From: Thermoflexus hugenholtzii JAD2
GTDB lineage: Bacteria > Chloroflexota > Anaerolineae > J036 > Brachytrichaceae
Length of the DNA: 35,434 nucleotides
Direction: 5' to 3'
Assembly: GCA_945877855.1 (NCBI GenBank)
Contig: CAMDWA010000031.1
Location: 1-35,434, forward strand
A program made the translations under genes and the position numbers. Positions 14,903-23,157 of the stretch are shown here, one piece after another (the stretch's first letter is position 1; each line of letters starts with the position of its first letter). The notes under the pieces were generated by a model that saw nothing but the letters and a program-made list of their open reading frames with translations, had not been told where the DNA came from and did no database searches.

Positions 14903-16108
14903 CTAACGATGTATAGCTTGGTTCGCCTGCTTCACCTCATCATAAATTGGCAACGGATCGAGGCTAGGCGTAACAAATGTAAAATGGTCACGATAACCCC
15001 GTGCGGGGCGCGGCTCTTTAAAAACCCACATCGCCACCGATTGCACATAGGGCCAATGCGCCTGCGCGTAATCCCACGCCTCAAGCGTATAGCGAATACG
15101 TTGGGCCGGTGTCACTCCAAACACCCAATTCGGGTCGTCATTCCACCCCGCTTCGGTAATAAAAATAGGCAAATCAGCATCACCGTTTTGCAACATCAGC
15201 TCGCGCACCAGCTCGGTGCGCCGATAGTTGATGCGGTCGCGGGCCGGCGGCTCATCGGGCGGGGCGCTGCGCCCATAAGCATGAACGGCGATACCATCAT
15301 AAAATTTAAAATGGAAAATGGAGAATGGAGAATTAGAAGCCTTTTTTAATTTTTCTTTTTCCAATTTCAATTTTTCATAAAACTGCTCAAGGTAAATCAG
15401 GTCGTTCAGCCCTTGTGCGCTGCCGATGGGTTCGAGTGTCGGCGCGAGCGCGCCAATCAACACACCCACATCGGGGTTGGCACGTTTGATCACAGGGTAT
15501 GCCAACGCCACCAACTCGGCATAGCCCGCCGCGTCCACCGGGCGCAACCCCCATTCGTTGCTCAGGTTTGGCTCGTTCCATAAAATAACCTGCCCGACCC
15601 GCCCGCGAAAATGAGCCGCAAACGCCGCCGCAAATTCAGCAAAATCGACATATGCCTCATTCGGCAAATAGGTTGGCGATACCTGACAATCGGTATTTTG
15701 CAATCGGCAATCTTTATGCTTGGTTTGCGCCCAAGCCGGTGGCAAGCCTAGCCGCGCAATCACGCGCAGCCCTTGCTGATTGGCATGAGCGATAACGCGC
15801 TCGGCGCTACGCCAATCAAACTGACCTTTGCTCGGCTCGTAATAAGCCCAAGGGAAAAATTCGACAATCGTCGTCACGCCCATCTCACGCAGCATTTGCA
15901 AACCCCGTTTCATTTTCCATTCTTCGGCCTCTTCGGTAAAGCGGGTGTGCATCGCGGCGATAGGTCGCCGCGTTTGCACGGCTTGTGGCGCGCCGAGGGT
16001 CGTGAGCAGACGCGGCGGTTTGACCAGCGCAAGAAGTGCAAATAGTATGAAGAGGCGGATAAAAACGCTAAGCATCCGTTTTTGAGAAGGGTTTATGATA
16101 GACCTCAT
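14903..16108 (-). CDS. Secreted glycoside-hydrolase-like TIM-barrel protein (clan GH-A)
   Basis: A 401-residue protein with an N-terminal membrane or signal segment (about 13-30, LFILFALLALVKPPRLL), so probably exported. The barrel resembles GH39/GH5-type glycosidases: TTIVEFFPWAYYEPSKGQFDW at the start, QGLRVIARLGLPPAW, the acid/base region VILWNEPNLSNEW (Glu of N-E-P), DGIAVHAYG, and the nucleophile region LPIFITEAGWND. Both catalytic glutamates are therefore visible. The substrate is unknown. Two loops are encoded by heptamer repeats (15301-15335 and 15687-15714): low-complexity KLKLEKEKLKKASNSPFS and the KDCRLQNTDCQ stretch, which look like in-frame insertions. Divergent from the DUF1028 gene. 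Confidence 0.8.
   Translation of the reverse strand: MRSIINPSQKRMLSVFIRLFILFALLALVKPPRLLTTLGAPQAVQTRRPIAAMHTRFTEEAEEWKMKRGLQMLREMGVTTIVEFFPWAYYEPSKGQFDWRSAERVIAHANQQGLRVIARLGLPPAWAQTKHKDCRLQNTDCQVSPTYLPNEAYVDFAEFAAAFAAHFRGRVGQVILWNEPNLSNEWGLRPVDAAGYAELVALAYPVIKRANPDVGVLIGALAPTLEPIGSAQGLNDLIYLEQFYEKLKLEKEKLKKASNSPFSIFHFKFYDGIAVHAYGRSAPPDEPPARDRINYRRTELVRELMLQNGDADLPIFITEAGWNDDPNWVFGVTPAQRIRYTLEAWDYAQAHWPYVQSVAMWVFKEPRPARGYRDHFTFVTPSLDPLPIYDEVKQANQAIHR
15301..15335. repeat. Heptamer repeats (AAAATGG) inside the glycoside-hydrolase-like gene
   Basis: AAAATTT, AAAATGG, AAAATGG, AGAATGG, AGAATTA: five units with strict 7-bp period. On the coding strand they give the ASNSPFSIFHFKF part of a low-complexity loop before DGIAVHAYG. 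Confidence 0.8.
15687..15714. repeat. Heptamer repeats (CAATCGG) inside the glycoside-hydrolase-like gene
   Basis: CAATCGG, TATTTTG, CAATCGG, CAATCTT: four units, the second divergent. They encode KDCRLQNTDC-like sequence in a loop following the LGLPPAW strand. Confidence 0.65.
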
Positions 16109-16206
16109 ATTAAAGTAGATTTGGAGCGGTAAAACAGATTCGCTATCATATGGCGAATTTTGCCCCTAAAATCCTGCTTAATTTATAACATCGCCATTTC
16201 TATATT

Positions 16207-17076
16207 ATGTTCTTTTCTACCTTCTCTATGGTCGCCCACGATGCCACCACCGGCAGCTATGGCATCGCCGTTGCCAGCAAATTTTTGGCAGTGGGCGCGT
16301 ATGTGCCTTATTGCAGTATTGGATCGGGGGCGGTAGCCACACAGGCTCATGTCAATATGGCCTATGGCCCCGATGGCTTGGCGCTGATGGCGCAGGGCCT
16401 GACTGCCGATGAATGTGTGCAGCGGCTAATTGCCAACGATGCAGGCCGCGACGAACGCCAATTTGGGGTGGTAGATGCCCAAGGAAATGCCGCCACCTAC
16501 ACCGGAGCAAAATGTATGGATTGGGCAGGTGGGCAGGTGGGCAAAGGCTACGCGGTACAAGGCAATATTTTGGTGGGGGCCAATGTGATCTCAGCGATGG
16601 CACTGGCCTATGAAAACACATCGGGCGAGTTCGCCGATCGTCTATTTGCCGCCCTCAAGGCCGCAGATGAGGCGGGTGGCGACCGACGTGGGCGGCAATC
16701 GGCGGCGCTGCTGGTGCTGCGCCCCAATGCCGGTTATGGCGGCAATAACGACCGTTATCTCGATTTACGGGTCGATGACCATCGTTACCCAGTCGCCGAA
16801 ATGGGGCGGCTGTTGGCGCTGCACCAGCTCTATTTTGGCGTTACACCTGCCTCAGACAAATTGCCCCTCGACAGCGTTTTGCTGCATGAGTTACAACAGG
16901 TCATGCAACGCCAACATTATTATCACGGCCCTATTCACGGGCAATATGATGCCCTCACCCGCGCCGCATGGCGAGCCTTTACTGGCACCGAAAACCTCGA
17001 AGCACGGGTTGATCTCGATGCGACAACGATTGACCCACCGGCATTGGCTTATATTCGCGAGCGGTTTTCGGTGTAA
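16207..17076 (+). CDS. DUF1028 family protein
   Basis: A 289-residue protein of the DUF1028 family, which has an Ntn-hydrolase-like fold. The N-terminal part is highly typical: FSMVAHDATTGSYGIAVASKFLAVG, GAVATQAHVNMAYGPDGLALM, VVDAQGNAATYTG, YAVQGNILVGANVISAMA, AALKAADEAGGDRRGRQSAALLVL and YLDLRVDDHRYPVAEMGRLL. The last 70 residues form a short C-terminal domain with a peptidoglycan-binding-like flavour (HELQQVMQRQ...TRAAWRAFTGTENL). The biological reaction of the family is not established. The ATG at 16207 gives the expected first strand. It is divergent from the glycoside-hydrolase-like gene and upstream of the toxin-antitoxin pair. Confidence 0.9.
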   Translation: MFFSTFSMVAHDATTGSYGIAVASKFLAVGAYVPYCSIGSGAVATQAHVNMAYGPDGLALMAQGLTADECVQRLIANDAGRDERQFGVVDAQGNAATYTGAKCMDWAGGQVGKGYAVQGNILVGANVISAMALAYENTSGEFADRLFAALKAADEAGGDRRGRQSAALLVLRPNAGYGGNNDRYLDLRVDDHRYPVAEMGRLLALHQLYFGVTPASDKLPLDSVLLHELQQVMQRQHYYHGPIHGQYDALTRAAWRAFTGTENLEARVDLDATTIDPPALAYIRERFSV

Positions 17077-17118
17077 CCGTTTAGTTACTTGTCATATAAT
17101 TTTACAGTTGGATGTTTT

Positions 17119-17409
17119 ATGATAAACCAGTTAACGATTACGACCCATGCGCCAAATTTAACTAAATCACTGGTGCAGCATGCAATTCAACGTGAATTAA
17201 AGACTATTCAATTGGGTATTCGTCACACTGAAAAGCAATTATCACAATTTGAACATCGTTTTGCCATGAGCACAAGTGAATTCATACGTCGATTTAATCA
17301 ACATGAGCTTGGCGAATCACTCGATTTAATTGATTGGTGGATGGAAAGCCTTGCGCTAGAACGGCTACAAGAAAATTATCGTGTATTAAACGAGGCACAG
17401 GTTGATTGA
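17119..17409 (+). CDS. Putative antitoxin of a TumE/TumA-type pair
   Basis: A 96-residue helical, charged protein. The centre, QFEHRFAMSTSEFIRRFNQHELGESLDLIDWWMESLALERL, matches the small partner typically found just before TumE (DUF6516) proteins, which has a long first helix, then FE-x-(K/R)-(Y/F)-GMS-x-x-EF and an acidic DDLDLIEW-like stretch. I start it at the ATG at 17119; a TTG at 17089 would add ten residues of unlike sequence. Its stop overlaps the next gene by eight bases, so the two are translationally coupled. Antitoxin activity is inferred from this arrangement. Confidence 0.75.
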   Translation: MINQLTITTHAPNLTKSLVQHAIQRELKTIQLGIRHTEKQLSQFEHRFAMSTSEFIRRFNQHELGESLDLIDWWMESLALERLQENYRVLNEAQVD

Positions 17410-17782
17410 ACAATATTTTGATGCGTTATTTTCTAGAGTGCAATCTTCGCCTATTGTCAATGCCCATAACATTAGTTTTGATATTCGAGGGTTGAGGGTT
17501 GGTTTTATTCGTGGCGCCATTACCTTTATTGATCAATCCGAATTACATATCCGCGAATTAGTTGATTTAGCTGTGCCAAATCCGCGTATCGCGTACGCTT
17601 ATCATTACCAAAACTTATCGCATCAACTAATATTTCGTTACGATAATACGCCACATTTTCCCGATTTATCAACTTTTCCGCACCACAAACATGTGGATAA
17701 TGAAAATAATGTGATTGAAAGTTTACCGCTCAATATTTTTGAAGTATTGGATGAAATCGAGATGTTAAATCGTTGGGATTAA
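17402..17782 (+). CDS. TumE-like toxin (DUF6516)
   Basis: A 126-residue protein resembling the TumE/DUF6516 family: ISFDIRGLRVGFIRGAITFIDQSELHIRELV followed by RIAYAYHYQNLSHQLIFRYDNTPHFPDLSTFPHHKHV and a C-terminal SLPLNIFEVLDEIEML helix. The H-Y-Q and F-R-Y-D-N-x-P-H segments and the PHHKH motif are the conserved parts. The family is annotated as the toxin of a type II pair; its target is not known to me. The start is TTG, overlapping the antitoxin stop. Its own stop overlaps the LRR gene end by four bases in convergent orientation. Confidence 0.75.
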   Translation: MIEQYFDALFSRVQSSPIVNAHNISFDIRGLRVGFIRGAITFIDQSELHIRELVDLAVPNPRIAYAYHYQNLSHQLIFRYDNTPHFPDLSTFPHHKHVDNENNVIESLPLNIFEVLDEIEMLNRWD

Positions 17783-18717
17783 ACATATACCACACACCCA
17801 CGATGCTCTAATTCAGCTAACCACGACGGATACGATTCTAACTTTACCCAGCGTAAATCCAGCTTTTCTAACCTTGGCAATTGACCTAATGAGGCGGGCA
17901 ATGTTTTGAGCCGATTGTTTCGTAAATCAAGAAAGGTCAAATTTGTCAAATCGCCAATCGAATCAGGTAATGCCGCAAGTTGATTGTTGCGTAAATCGAG
18001 GCAAGTCAAATTCGCCAAATTACCCAGTGATGCAGGCAACCCAGTCAGCGCATTGCTGCTTAAACGCAACTCTCTTAACGCACCTAAATCACCCAACGTG
18101 TCGGGTAAAACCCTCAGTTTATTGTTTTGCAAGTGCAATTCTCGCAATTGCGTTAGTTTGCCTATGGTTTGTGGCAGGGTATTGAGTTGGTTATTGTAAA
18201 GACGCAGTTCGATCAAGCTGTGCATCTCGCCAATGCTGTCGGGCAGCGTCGTCAAATTGGCATCGGTGGCGTTAAAATAACGCAGCTTGTGCAAATTGCC
18301 AATGGATGCGGGTAAGGTTGTCAATGGGTTATTACCCACATACAAAAAACAGGTCAAATTGCTGAGCTGGCCGATGCTATCGGGCAATATCGCCAGCCGA
18401 TTGTGAGCGATGTCAAGCGTATGCAATTGGGTTAATTCGCCAATACGCTCTGACACCATCGTCAATTGATTTTCAGCCAAATTGAGCAAGCGCAACCCAG
18501 TCAGTTGCCAAAACGCCTCGGGGATGTGGCTGAGGCAGTTGCGCCCCAAGCTCAATTGCTTAAGCTTGGCTAAGCCATATAGGCTGAGAGGAATTTCTTG
18601 GAGGCAATTGTCATAGGCGCTGAGATTCTCTAGCGCGACATATCGCCCGAGGTCGGCGGGCAAATGACTGAGTTGCTGACGATCAAGATCTAACTGTAAG
18701 GTATCGGTGACGCTCAT
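17779..18717 (-). CDS. Leucine-rich repeat protein
   Basis: A 312-residue protein built almost entirely of about eleven to twelve 23-residue leucine-rich repeats of the L-x-x-L-P-x-x-(I/L)-G-x-L-x-x-L-x-x-L-x-L-x-x-N type, for example LPASLGNLANLTCLDLRNNQ and LPDSIGDLTNLTFLDLRNNR. No signal peptide, membrane helix or kinase/GTPase/TIR domain is attached, so it is likely a cytoplasmic interaction scaffold. The start at 18717 is preceded by no clear ribosome binding site. A partner cannot be named from context. Near-identical repeats suggest growth by internal duplication. Confidence 0.92.
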   Translation of the reverse strand: MSVTDTLQLDLDRQQLSHLPADLGRYVALENLSAYDNCLQEIPLSLYGLAKLKQLSLGRNCLSHIPEAFWQLTGLRLLNLAENQLTMVSERIGELTQLHTLDIAHNRLAILPDSIGQLSNLTCFLYVGNNPLTTLPASIGNLHKLRYFNATDANLTTLPDSIGEMHSLIELRLYNNQLNTLPQTIGKLTQLRELHLQNNKLRVLPDTLGDLGALRELRLSSNALTGLPASLGNLANLTCLDLRNNQLAALPDSIGDLTNLTFLDLRNNRLKTLPASLGQLPRLEKLDLRWVKLESYPSWLAELEHRGCVVYV

Positions 18718-18821
18718 ATTTTCAAACGGGCGCGAAGTTCAATCAGCGGCTCATTTTTTTTATGTTATCACTACCTTATTAACGCAAATTCCTAATTAGA
18801 ATACACCTGAATATATGTCTT

Positions 18822-18859
18822 CAGACGCGCATAAAGCATAAAGCCAAGATGCGCGTCTG
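18822..18859. repeat. 11-bp inverted repeat downstream of the catabolic cluster
   Basis: CAGACGCGCAT (18822-18832) pairs with ATGCGCGTCTG (18849-18859) over a 16-base loop; a further GACGCGC follows. It lies in the 269-base gap after the minus-strand M24 peptidase gene, so it may end that transcript, but there is no T-run. I see no gene in 18718-18986. Confidence 0.5.
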
Positions 18860-18986
18860 GGGACGCGCACTAAGCGCCCTTATACCAACTTGAAATTCAC
18901 TCTAGTCTTCAGCGAATCAGCATTTTTGCAAAGATTACGGCTGCTTGATCTTGATGCTCTAACAGCATAGTATTGTCACTAACCCG

Positions 18987-20156
18987 CTAGATTCCCCATT
19001 CAAATTGGGACAGCACCTCGGGGCCAGAGGGTGTCACCAGCACCATTTTCTCTGAACGCGCCCCAAATGTGCCCCCCGGGCCTTCATATGCTCCCGGTTC
19101 AAGCGAGAAAACCATACCGGCCTGTATCGGCGTATGATCATACGGAACCACACGCGGCAATTCATTCACCACCACACCGATCTGATGCCCCATGTAATGA
19201 GGCATTTGTAAGCCATGTTGGATATATGCAGCATCGGCTGCGGCCCAAGCCTCAGATGCCAACTTGCCCGGACGAAGGTTGTCGCAAGCGGCGGCAAAGG
19301 CCGCTTGCGACGCACGTGCATATTTGCGCTCGTGCGCGTTTGCTTCACGGCCAATCACATGGGTGTTGGTCACATCTGACCAATACCCATCAATACGTTG
19401 GCTAATATCCATTAACGCCGCGTCACCGATGGCGGTTGCACGATTACGCGGGCCGCCCGGATAATTTACGGTGGTGGTGCGCGGGCCAGTGACCAATTCA
19501 CCAACACATGGGATTTCATGCCCAACAGCCTGATTCATACGCGCCGTGATCACACCCCACATGTCAAATTCATTCAAACCAGCCGTTTTGCACAAATCGG
19601 CCAAAGCACGATGCCCCACATCGCCAATATAGGCTGCACGACGCAACAGCGCAATTTCACGGGCAGTCTTAGTTAATCGCGCCCGTTCAAGGGCTGGGGT
19701 GGCATCTACCAAGGTCACACCAGAGAAATGCCGAGCAATATAATCGGCGGCCCCATAAGGCAATGCATTTGGCTCGATGCCTAATCGGCTAGCACGGCCT
19801 AAGCCGACCTGCGCCAAGGCATTGCGCACCCCTTCTAAGTAAGTGCCTTGTGGATCGGCCTGACGAAAACTTTCAAAGCCTTCAAATGTAACCAAACCGT
19901 CTAAGCGTGATTCGCGTTTGGCCTGTTCAGCGTTGCCGACAGAAACCCCCAAACAAGTGCCGCCCTCGCCCACACTGAACGCAGCAAATGCGCCAGCATA
20001 GACAATCACCGCACCCACACCAACGGCGTGCGGGGCTTCAAACCCGCTAATATAGGTAACGTGATGAACCGATGACAACAATACCGTGTCACATAGGCCG
20101 CGTAATTCTTCGCGTGCCTTGCCCAATTCTTCATTTGTAACGTTATTTGTGTTCAT
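18987..20156 (-). CDS. M24 family metallopeptidase (Xaa-Pro dipeptidase/creatinase fold)
   Basis: A 389-residue cytoplasmic enzyme. The N-terminal creatinase-type domain (about 1-150) precedes the pita-bread catalytic domain. The five metal ligands are visible: two Asp in ALMDISQRIDGYWSDVTNT, His in MPHYMGHQIGV, Glu in FSLEPGAYEGPGG and Glu in FGARSEKMVLVTPSG. It could be a proline peptidase or a C-N hydrolase of the creatinase type; sequence alone does not decide. A GAGGAA ribosome binding site precedes the ATG. It is the last gene of the catabolic cluster, 10 bases after the UlaG-like gene, which hints at a hydrolytic role on an imported compound. Confidence 0.9.
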   Translation of the reverse strand: MNTNNVTNEELGKAREELRGLCDTVLLSSVHHVTYISGFEAPHAVGVGAVIVYAGAFAAFSVGEGGTCLGVSVGNAEQAKRESRLDGLVTFEGFESFRQADPQGTYLEGVRNALAQVGLGRASRLGIEPNALPYGAADYIARHFSGVTLVDATPALERARLTKTAREIALLRRAAYIGDVGHRALADLCKTAGLNEFDMWGVITARMNQAVGHEIPCVGELVTGPRTTTVNYPGGPRNRATAIGDAALMDISQRIDGYWSDVTNTHVIGREANAHERKYARASQAAFAAACDNLRPGKLASEAWAAADAAYIQHGLQMPHYMGHQIGVVVNELPRVVPYDHTPIQAGMVFSLEPGAYEGPGGTFGARSEKMVLVTPSGPEVLSQFEWGI

Positions 20157-20166
20157 AAAAAATTCC

Positions 20167-20982
20167 TCAATGGGCGGCGGTCAATTCGATACCGTCACCA
20201 ACGTTGAGCAGATGCACTTGACCAGTGCCTCCCAATCGATGATAGGTATCGGCAAACAGGGCTGGGTCGAGCGTGGCCTGTTCACCACCGTCAAAGTCTT
20301 TCCAAAGAATATGATGCATGGGGATGAGGATGCGCGGGCGAATATGCCATGCCAATAATGCCGCCTCGTGTGCATTCATGTTACCGCCGACACCATTGAT
20401 CACCGTCATCATTACATCAATCGGGCGTTGTTTGTCAAATGCCAGTGCCCGCAAACGCAAGTCATATTCAGTATCACCCGTGTGATAAATTCGCAACCCC
20501 TCCGTTTCAATCAACAACCCGATTGCGTCAGGCACCTCCCAACCTGCAATACCGGCGAGATGCCGGGCCGCCACAGCCGTAATCTGAACATCGCGGAAGG
20601 TGTAGGTTTGACCTTCGCTAAGGGCGGTTACACGCTGGCCCGGCACCAACCAACCCAATAACCGAGATCGGCAACTGGGCGGGCAAAGAAATTGGGCGGA
20701 ACTACTTCTGGCAAGAATAGGCAAGCCTTCGGGGTCAAGGTGATCCTCGTGCCAATGTGTTGCGATCACAAGGTCTGGCTGTGCGTCTGCCACCGGCACA
20801 GGGGGCGGGATGGCGCGGTCGATGCCAAAAATTTGGGCGACACAGTTACTAAAATAAGGGTCAATATAAATCTGTGTGCCTGCCGAGGTTTTGAGCACGA
20901 AGCCGGTGCCACTTAGCCACCAAGCCATCACACGGCCCGGGCGCACCTGAGTTTCACGAATGGTTTGAGCTAAAGTTGCCAT
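20167..20982 (-). CDS. MBL-fold metallohydrolase, UlaG-like
   Basis: A 271-residue metallo-beta-lactamase-fold hydrolase. The metal motif is ATHWHEDHLDPEGLP (HxHxDH), and later ligands are in TAVAARHLAG, YHTGDTEYD and LIPMHHILW. The TGSGF/IYIDPYFSN opening and this layout match the UlaG (L-ascorbate-6-phosphate lactonase) branch and its many uncharacterised relatives. A lactonase step would fit with the dehydratase and dehydrogenase genes beside it, but that is inference. It starts 4 bases after the PhyH-like gene stop and is clearly in the same operon. Confidence 0.88.
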   Translation of the reverse strand: MATLAQTIRETQVRPGRVMAWWLSGTGFVLKTSAGTQIYIDPYFSNCVAQIFGIDRAIPPPVPVADAQPDLVIATHWHEDHLDPEGLPILARSSSAQFLCPPSCRSRLLGWLVPGQRVTALSEGQTYTFRDVQITAVAARHLAGIAGWEVPDAIGLLIETEGLRIYHTGDTEYDLRLRALAFDKQRPIDVMMTVINGVGGNMNAHEAALLAWHIRPRILIPMHHILWKDFDGGEQATLDPALFADTYHRLGGTGQVHLLNVGDGIELTAAH

Positions 20983-20986
20983 ATGG

Positions 20987-21832
20987 TTAACCGCGTGCTG
21001 GTTCAGACATTTCTATCCGGCGTTTACGGCTGAGTTCGGCCAAGTGTCCATCATTGGCCAATACTTGCTCAAGATGCACCATACGCTCTGGGTTGGCGGT
21101 TCGGACAATGGTATTGTCGTAGGCGCGCTCGATAAAAAAGCGAGATCCGCCGCCGATATAGTCGCGTAGATCCGGCAATTTAGACTCAGGGTATCGTTGA
21201 CAACAATTCATGGTGAACATGCGTCGGTGTGTTGAGCCACCCCAAGCCGAGTGTTTAATATCGTGGTTGAAAACCAAAACATCACCGGGTTGGGTTTCTA
21301 ACGCCAATGCAGGCACTTGATTGCCCGAAATGCCCCAAATATCTTCACTCTTTGCTGCATCGCGCTGTAATTGTTCCGAAAAGACATCGCCGATGCGATG
21401 GCTGCCGGGTATTACTCGCAATGCGCCTGTGTCCCGGGTGAGTGGGTCAAGGTAAAAGGCAATTTTGATGTGCTTTAAGCCGCCGCGCCCGCCATAGCCA
21501 TCAGAATGCCAGCGCGTGTCACCAACATAAAAATTGCCATCACTGCCCATATAGTTAAAGTCGTCTCCCAAAATGCTAGCCGCAATGTCGTGGATGCGAG
21601 GATCATCTAACAAAGTGCAAAGGTATTCACTCTGGTCGAGAAACTGAACGACAACTGAGCGTGCTTTGCCATCATGGGGCTTGCCATTATGCCCCCCGCC
21701 ATGCATATCCCAAACAGCACCAAATGCATCAATGATCGCATCGGCTTTGTCGGCAAGCAAGCCCGGAAAACCCAAATAACCAAAGGTATCGAATTGTGCC
21801 AATTGTTGTGGCGTTAATCGTGTTGTTGTCAT
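20987..21832 (-). CDS. Phytanoyl-CoA dioxygenase family protein
   Basis: A 281-residue Fe(II)/2-oxoglutarate-dependent oxygenase. The N-terminus QLAQFDTFGYLGFPGLL is typical. Iron ligands are visible as H-x-D in RWHSDGYGGRGG and the distal His in FNHDIKHSAWGGS; the 2-oxoglutarate-binding Arg would be in THRRMFTMN. IKIAFYLDPLTRDTGALRVIPGSHR is the family's most recognisable block. Such enzymes hydroxylate or oxidatively cleave diverse small molecules; the substrate here is presumably whatever the adjacent importer brings in. A 103-base gap separates it from the enolase-superfamily gene. Confidence 0.9.
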   Translation of the reverse strand: MTTTRLTPQQLAQFDTFGYLGFPGLLADKADAIIDAFGAVWDMHGGGHNGKPHDGKARSVVVQFLDQSEYLCTLLDDPRIHDIAASILGDDFNYMGSDGNFYVGDTRWHSDGYGGRGGLKHIKIAFYLDPLTRDTGALRVIPGSHRIGDVFSEQLQRDAAKSEDIWGISGNQVPALALETQPGDVLVFNHDIKHSAWGGSTHRRMFTMNCCQRYPESKLPDLRDYIGGGSRFFIERAYDNTIVRTANPERMVHLEQVLANDGHLAELSRKRRIEMSEPARG

Positions 21833-21935
21833 AATTAGTCGTATCTCTATTAAAAATAAGTCATGCGGCTGATTGAGTTCTCGTAATGAGAGCCATTCTT
21901 GCTAAGTTTTTTGCAAAGATAACGCACCCAAGGTG

Positions 21936-23150
21936 TTAGCCCTTCGACATATTAATGCGGTGGTTCTCGTCCGAAAATTCAATGTGAACATCGGGCCGTC
22001 TGAGCACTTCTTCGCGCAATGCAGTGCCAAGGCCAGGTTTGCCAGCAAGCGTAATCTTGCCATCGCGAATGAGAATTGGTTCTGTCATCACCTCGTTATA
22101 CCAACCATCGTAATAGGCCCGTACGGTCTCCACAATTTTGGCATTGGGAATATGCAACATGAGGTGCGCCGCCGACCATAACGCCACCGGGCCAATACAA
22201 TCATGGCTTGTAATGGGCAACAAATAGGTTTCGGCCATAGCACAAATCTTTCGGGTTTCAGTCAGCCCACCACACCATGCCATATCGGGCATAATGATAT
22301 CTGCGGCATTCTTCTCGATCACCTCACGAAAACCAAATTTTGAGATCAAGCGCTCACTTACGCACAAAGGGATGGTCGTATCGTGCTTTAAGCGTGCATA
22401 CGATTCAATGTTATCTGGTGGGATAATTTCCTCTAGCCACATAATGTCATACGGCTCCAAGGCATGTGCAATCTTGGTCGCTTCGGTCAGGCTCCAACGG
22501 GCGTGACCCTCGATACAAATCTCCATCTTGTCGCCGACGGTTCGGCGAATGTCTTCGATATACGATATGCCTTTCTTTAAATCTTCATGTTTGAGATGAT
22601 AACCCACCGGCCCCACAGCACCCACCCCCGCGCGTGACCCCACCGGCCCACCCAGCGGTACGCCAAACTGATCAAAAGGCCAAATCTTCATCGCCTTGAT
22701 CCCTTGCCCCAATAATTCAGCCGCCAATTCCCCGCTGTGACCATCCGCCCAGCGTTTGTAATCTTGATGTTTACCATGCCCAACGCAAGTATTGTAAACC
22801 CAAATATCGTCTCGGCAGCGCCCGCCTAACAGGTTATAGATGGGCTGTCCGGTATATTGACCAAGCAAATCCCACAGCGCCACATCTACGGCGCTGATGG
22901 CGCGCGTCTCGCTACCCCCATAACCAAAAAAGTTGACGGTATAAAACATATTTTGCCAATGACTTTCGATGTCAAAGGCGCTGCGTCCAATCAGCAAGTT
23001 TGCAAACACATCGTGCACCATAGCACTGATGGCACGCGGCACATAAAAGGTTTCACCCAAACCTATTAGCCCATCATCAGTATGAATACGCACCCAAGTC
23101 GTGTTTGGCTGCTCGTCGATCCAAATGGTTTCCAGTTTTGTAATTTTCAT
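21936..23150 (-). CDS. Enolase-superfamily sugar-acid dehydratase-like (mandelate racemase/MLE family)
   Basis: A 404-residue enzyme with the N-terminal capping domain (MKITKLETIWIDEQPNTTWV) and a C-terminal barrel. The K-x-K-like base region is IKAMKIWPFDQFG; metal ligands are expected in KMEICIEGHARWS, IMWLEEIIPPDN and CVSERL; the general-base His is in LPITSHDCIGPVAL. These features resemble D-galactonate dehydratase-like members more than classical mandelate racemase. I chose the ATG at 23150, seven bases after the SDR stop; a start at 23177 would overlap the SDR. Probable role: dehydration of a sugar acid. Confidence 0.88.
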   Translation of the reverse strand: MKITKLETIWIDEQPNTTWVRIHTDDGLIGLGETFYVPRAISAMVHDVFANLLIGRSAFDIESHWQNMFYTVNFFGYGGSETRAISAVDVALWDLLGQYTGQPIYNLLGGRCRDDIWVYNTCVGHGKHQDYKRWADGHSGELAAELLGQGIKAMKIWPFDQFGVPLGGPVGSRAGVGAVGPVGYHLKHEDLKKGISYIEDIRRTVGDKMEICIEGHARWSLTEATKIAHALEPYDIMWLEEIIPPDNIESYARLKHDTTIPLCVSERLISKFGFREVIEKNAADIIMPDMAWCGGLTETRKICAMAETYLLPITSHDCIGPVALWSAAHLMLHIPNAKIVETVRAYYDGWYNEVMTEPILIRDGKITLAGKPGLGTALREEVLRRPDVHIEFSDENHRINMSKG

Positions 23151-23157
23151 GGTTTTC

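Noticed and set aside
14858..15349. 163-residue plus-strand ORF opposite the glycoside-hydrolase-like gene
   Set aside because: Its composition is explained by the opposite coding strand and by heptamer repeats at its end; no motif.
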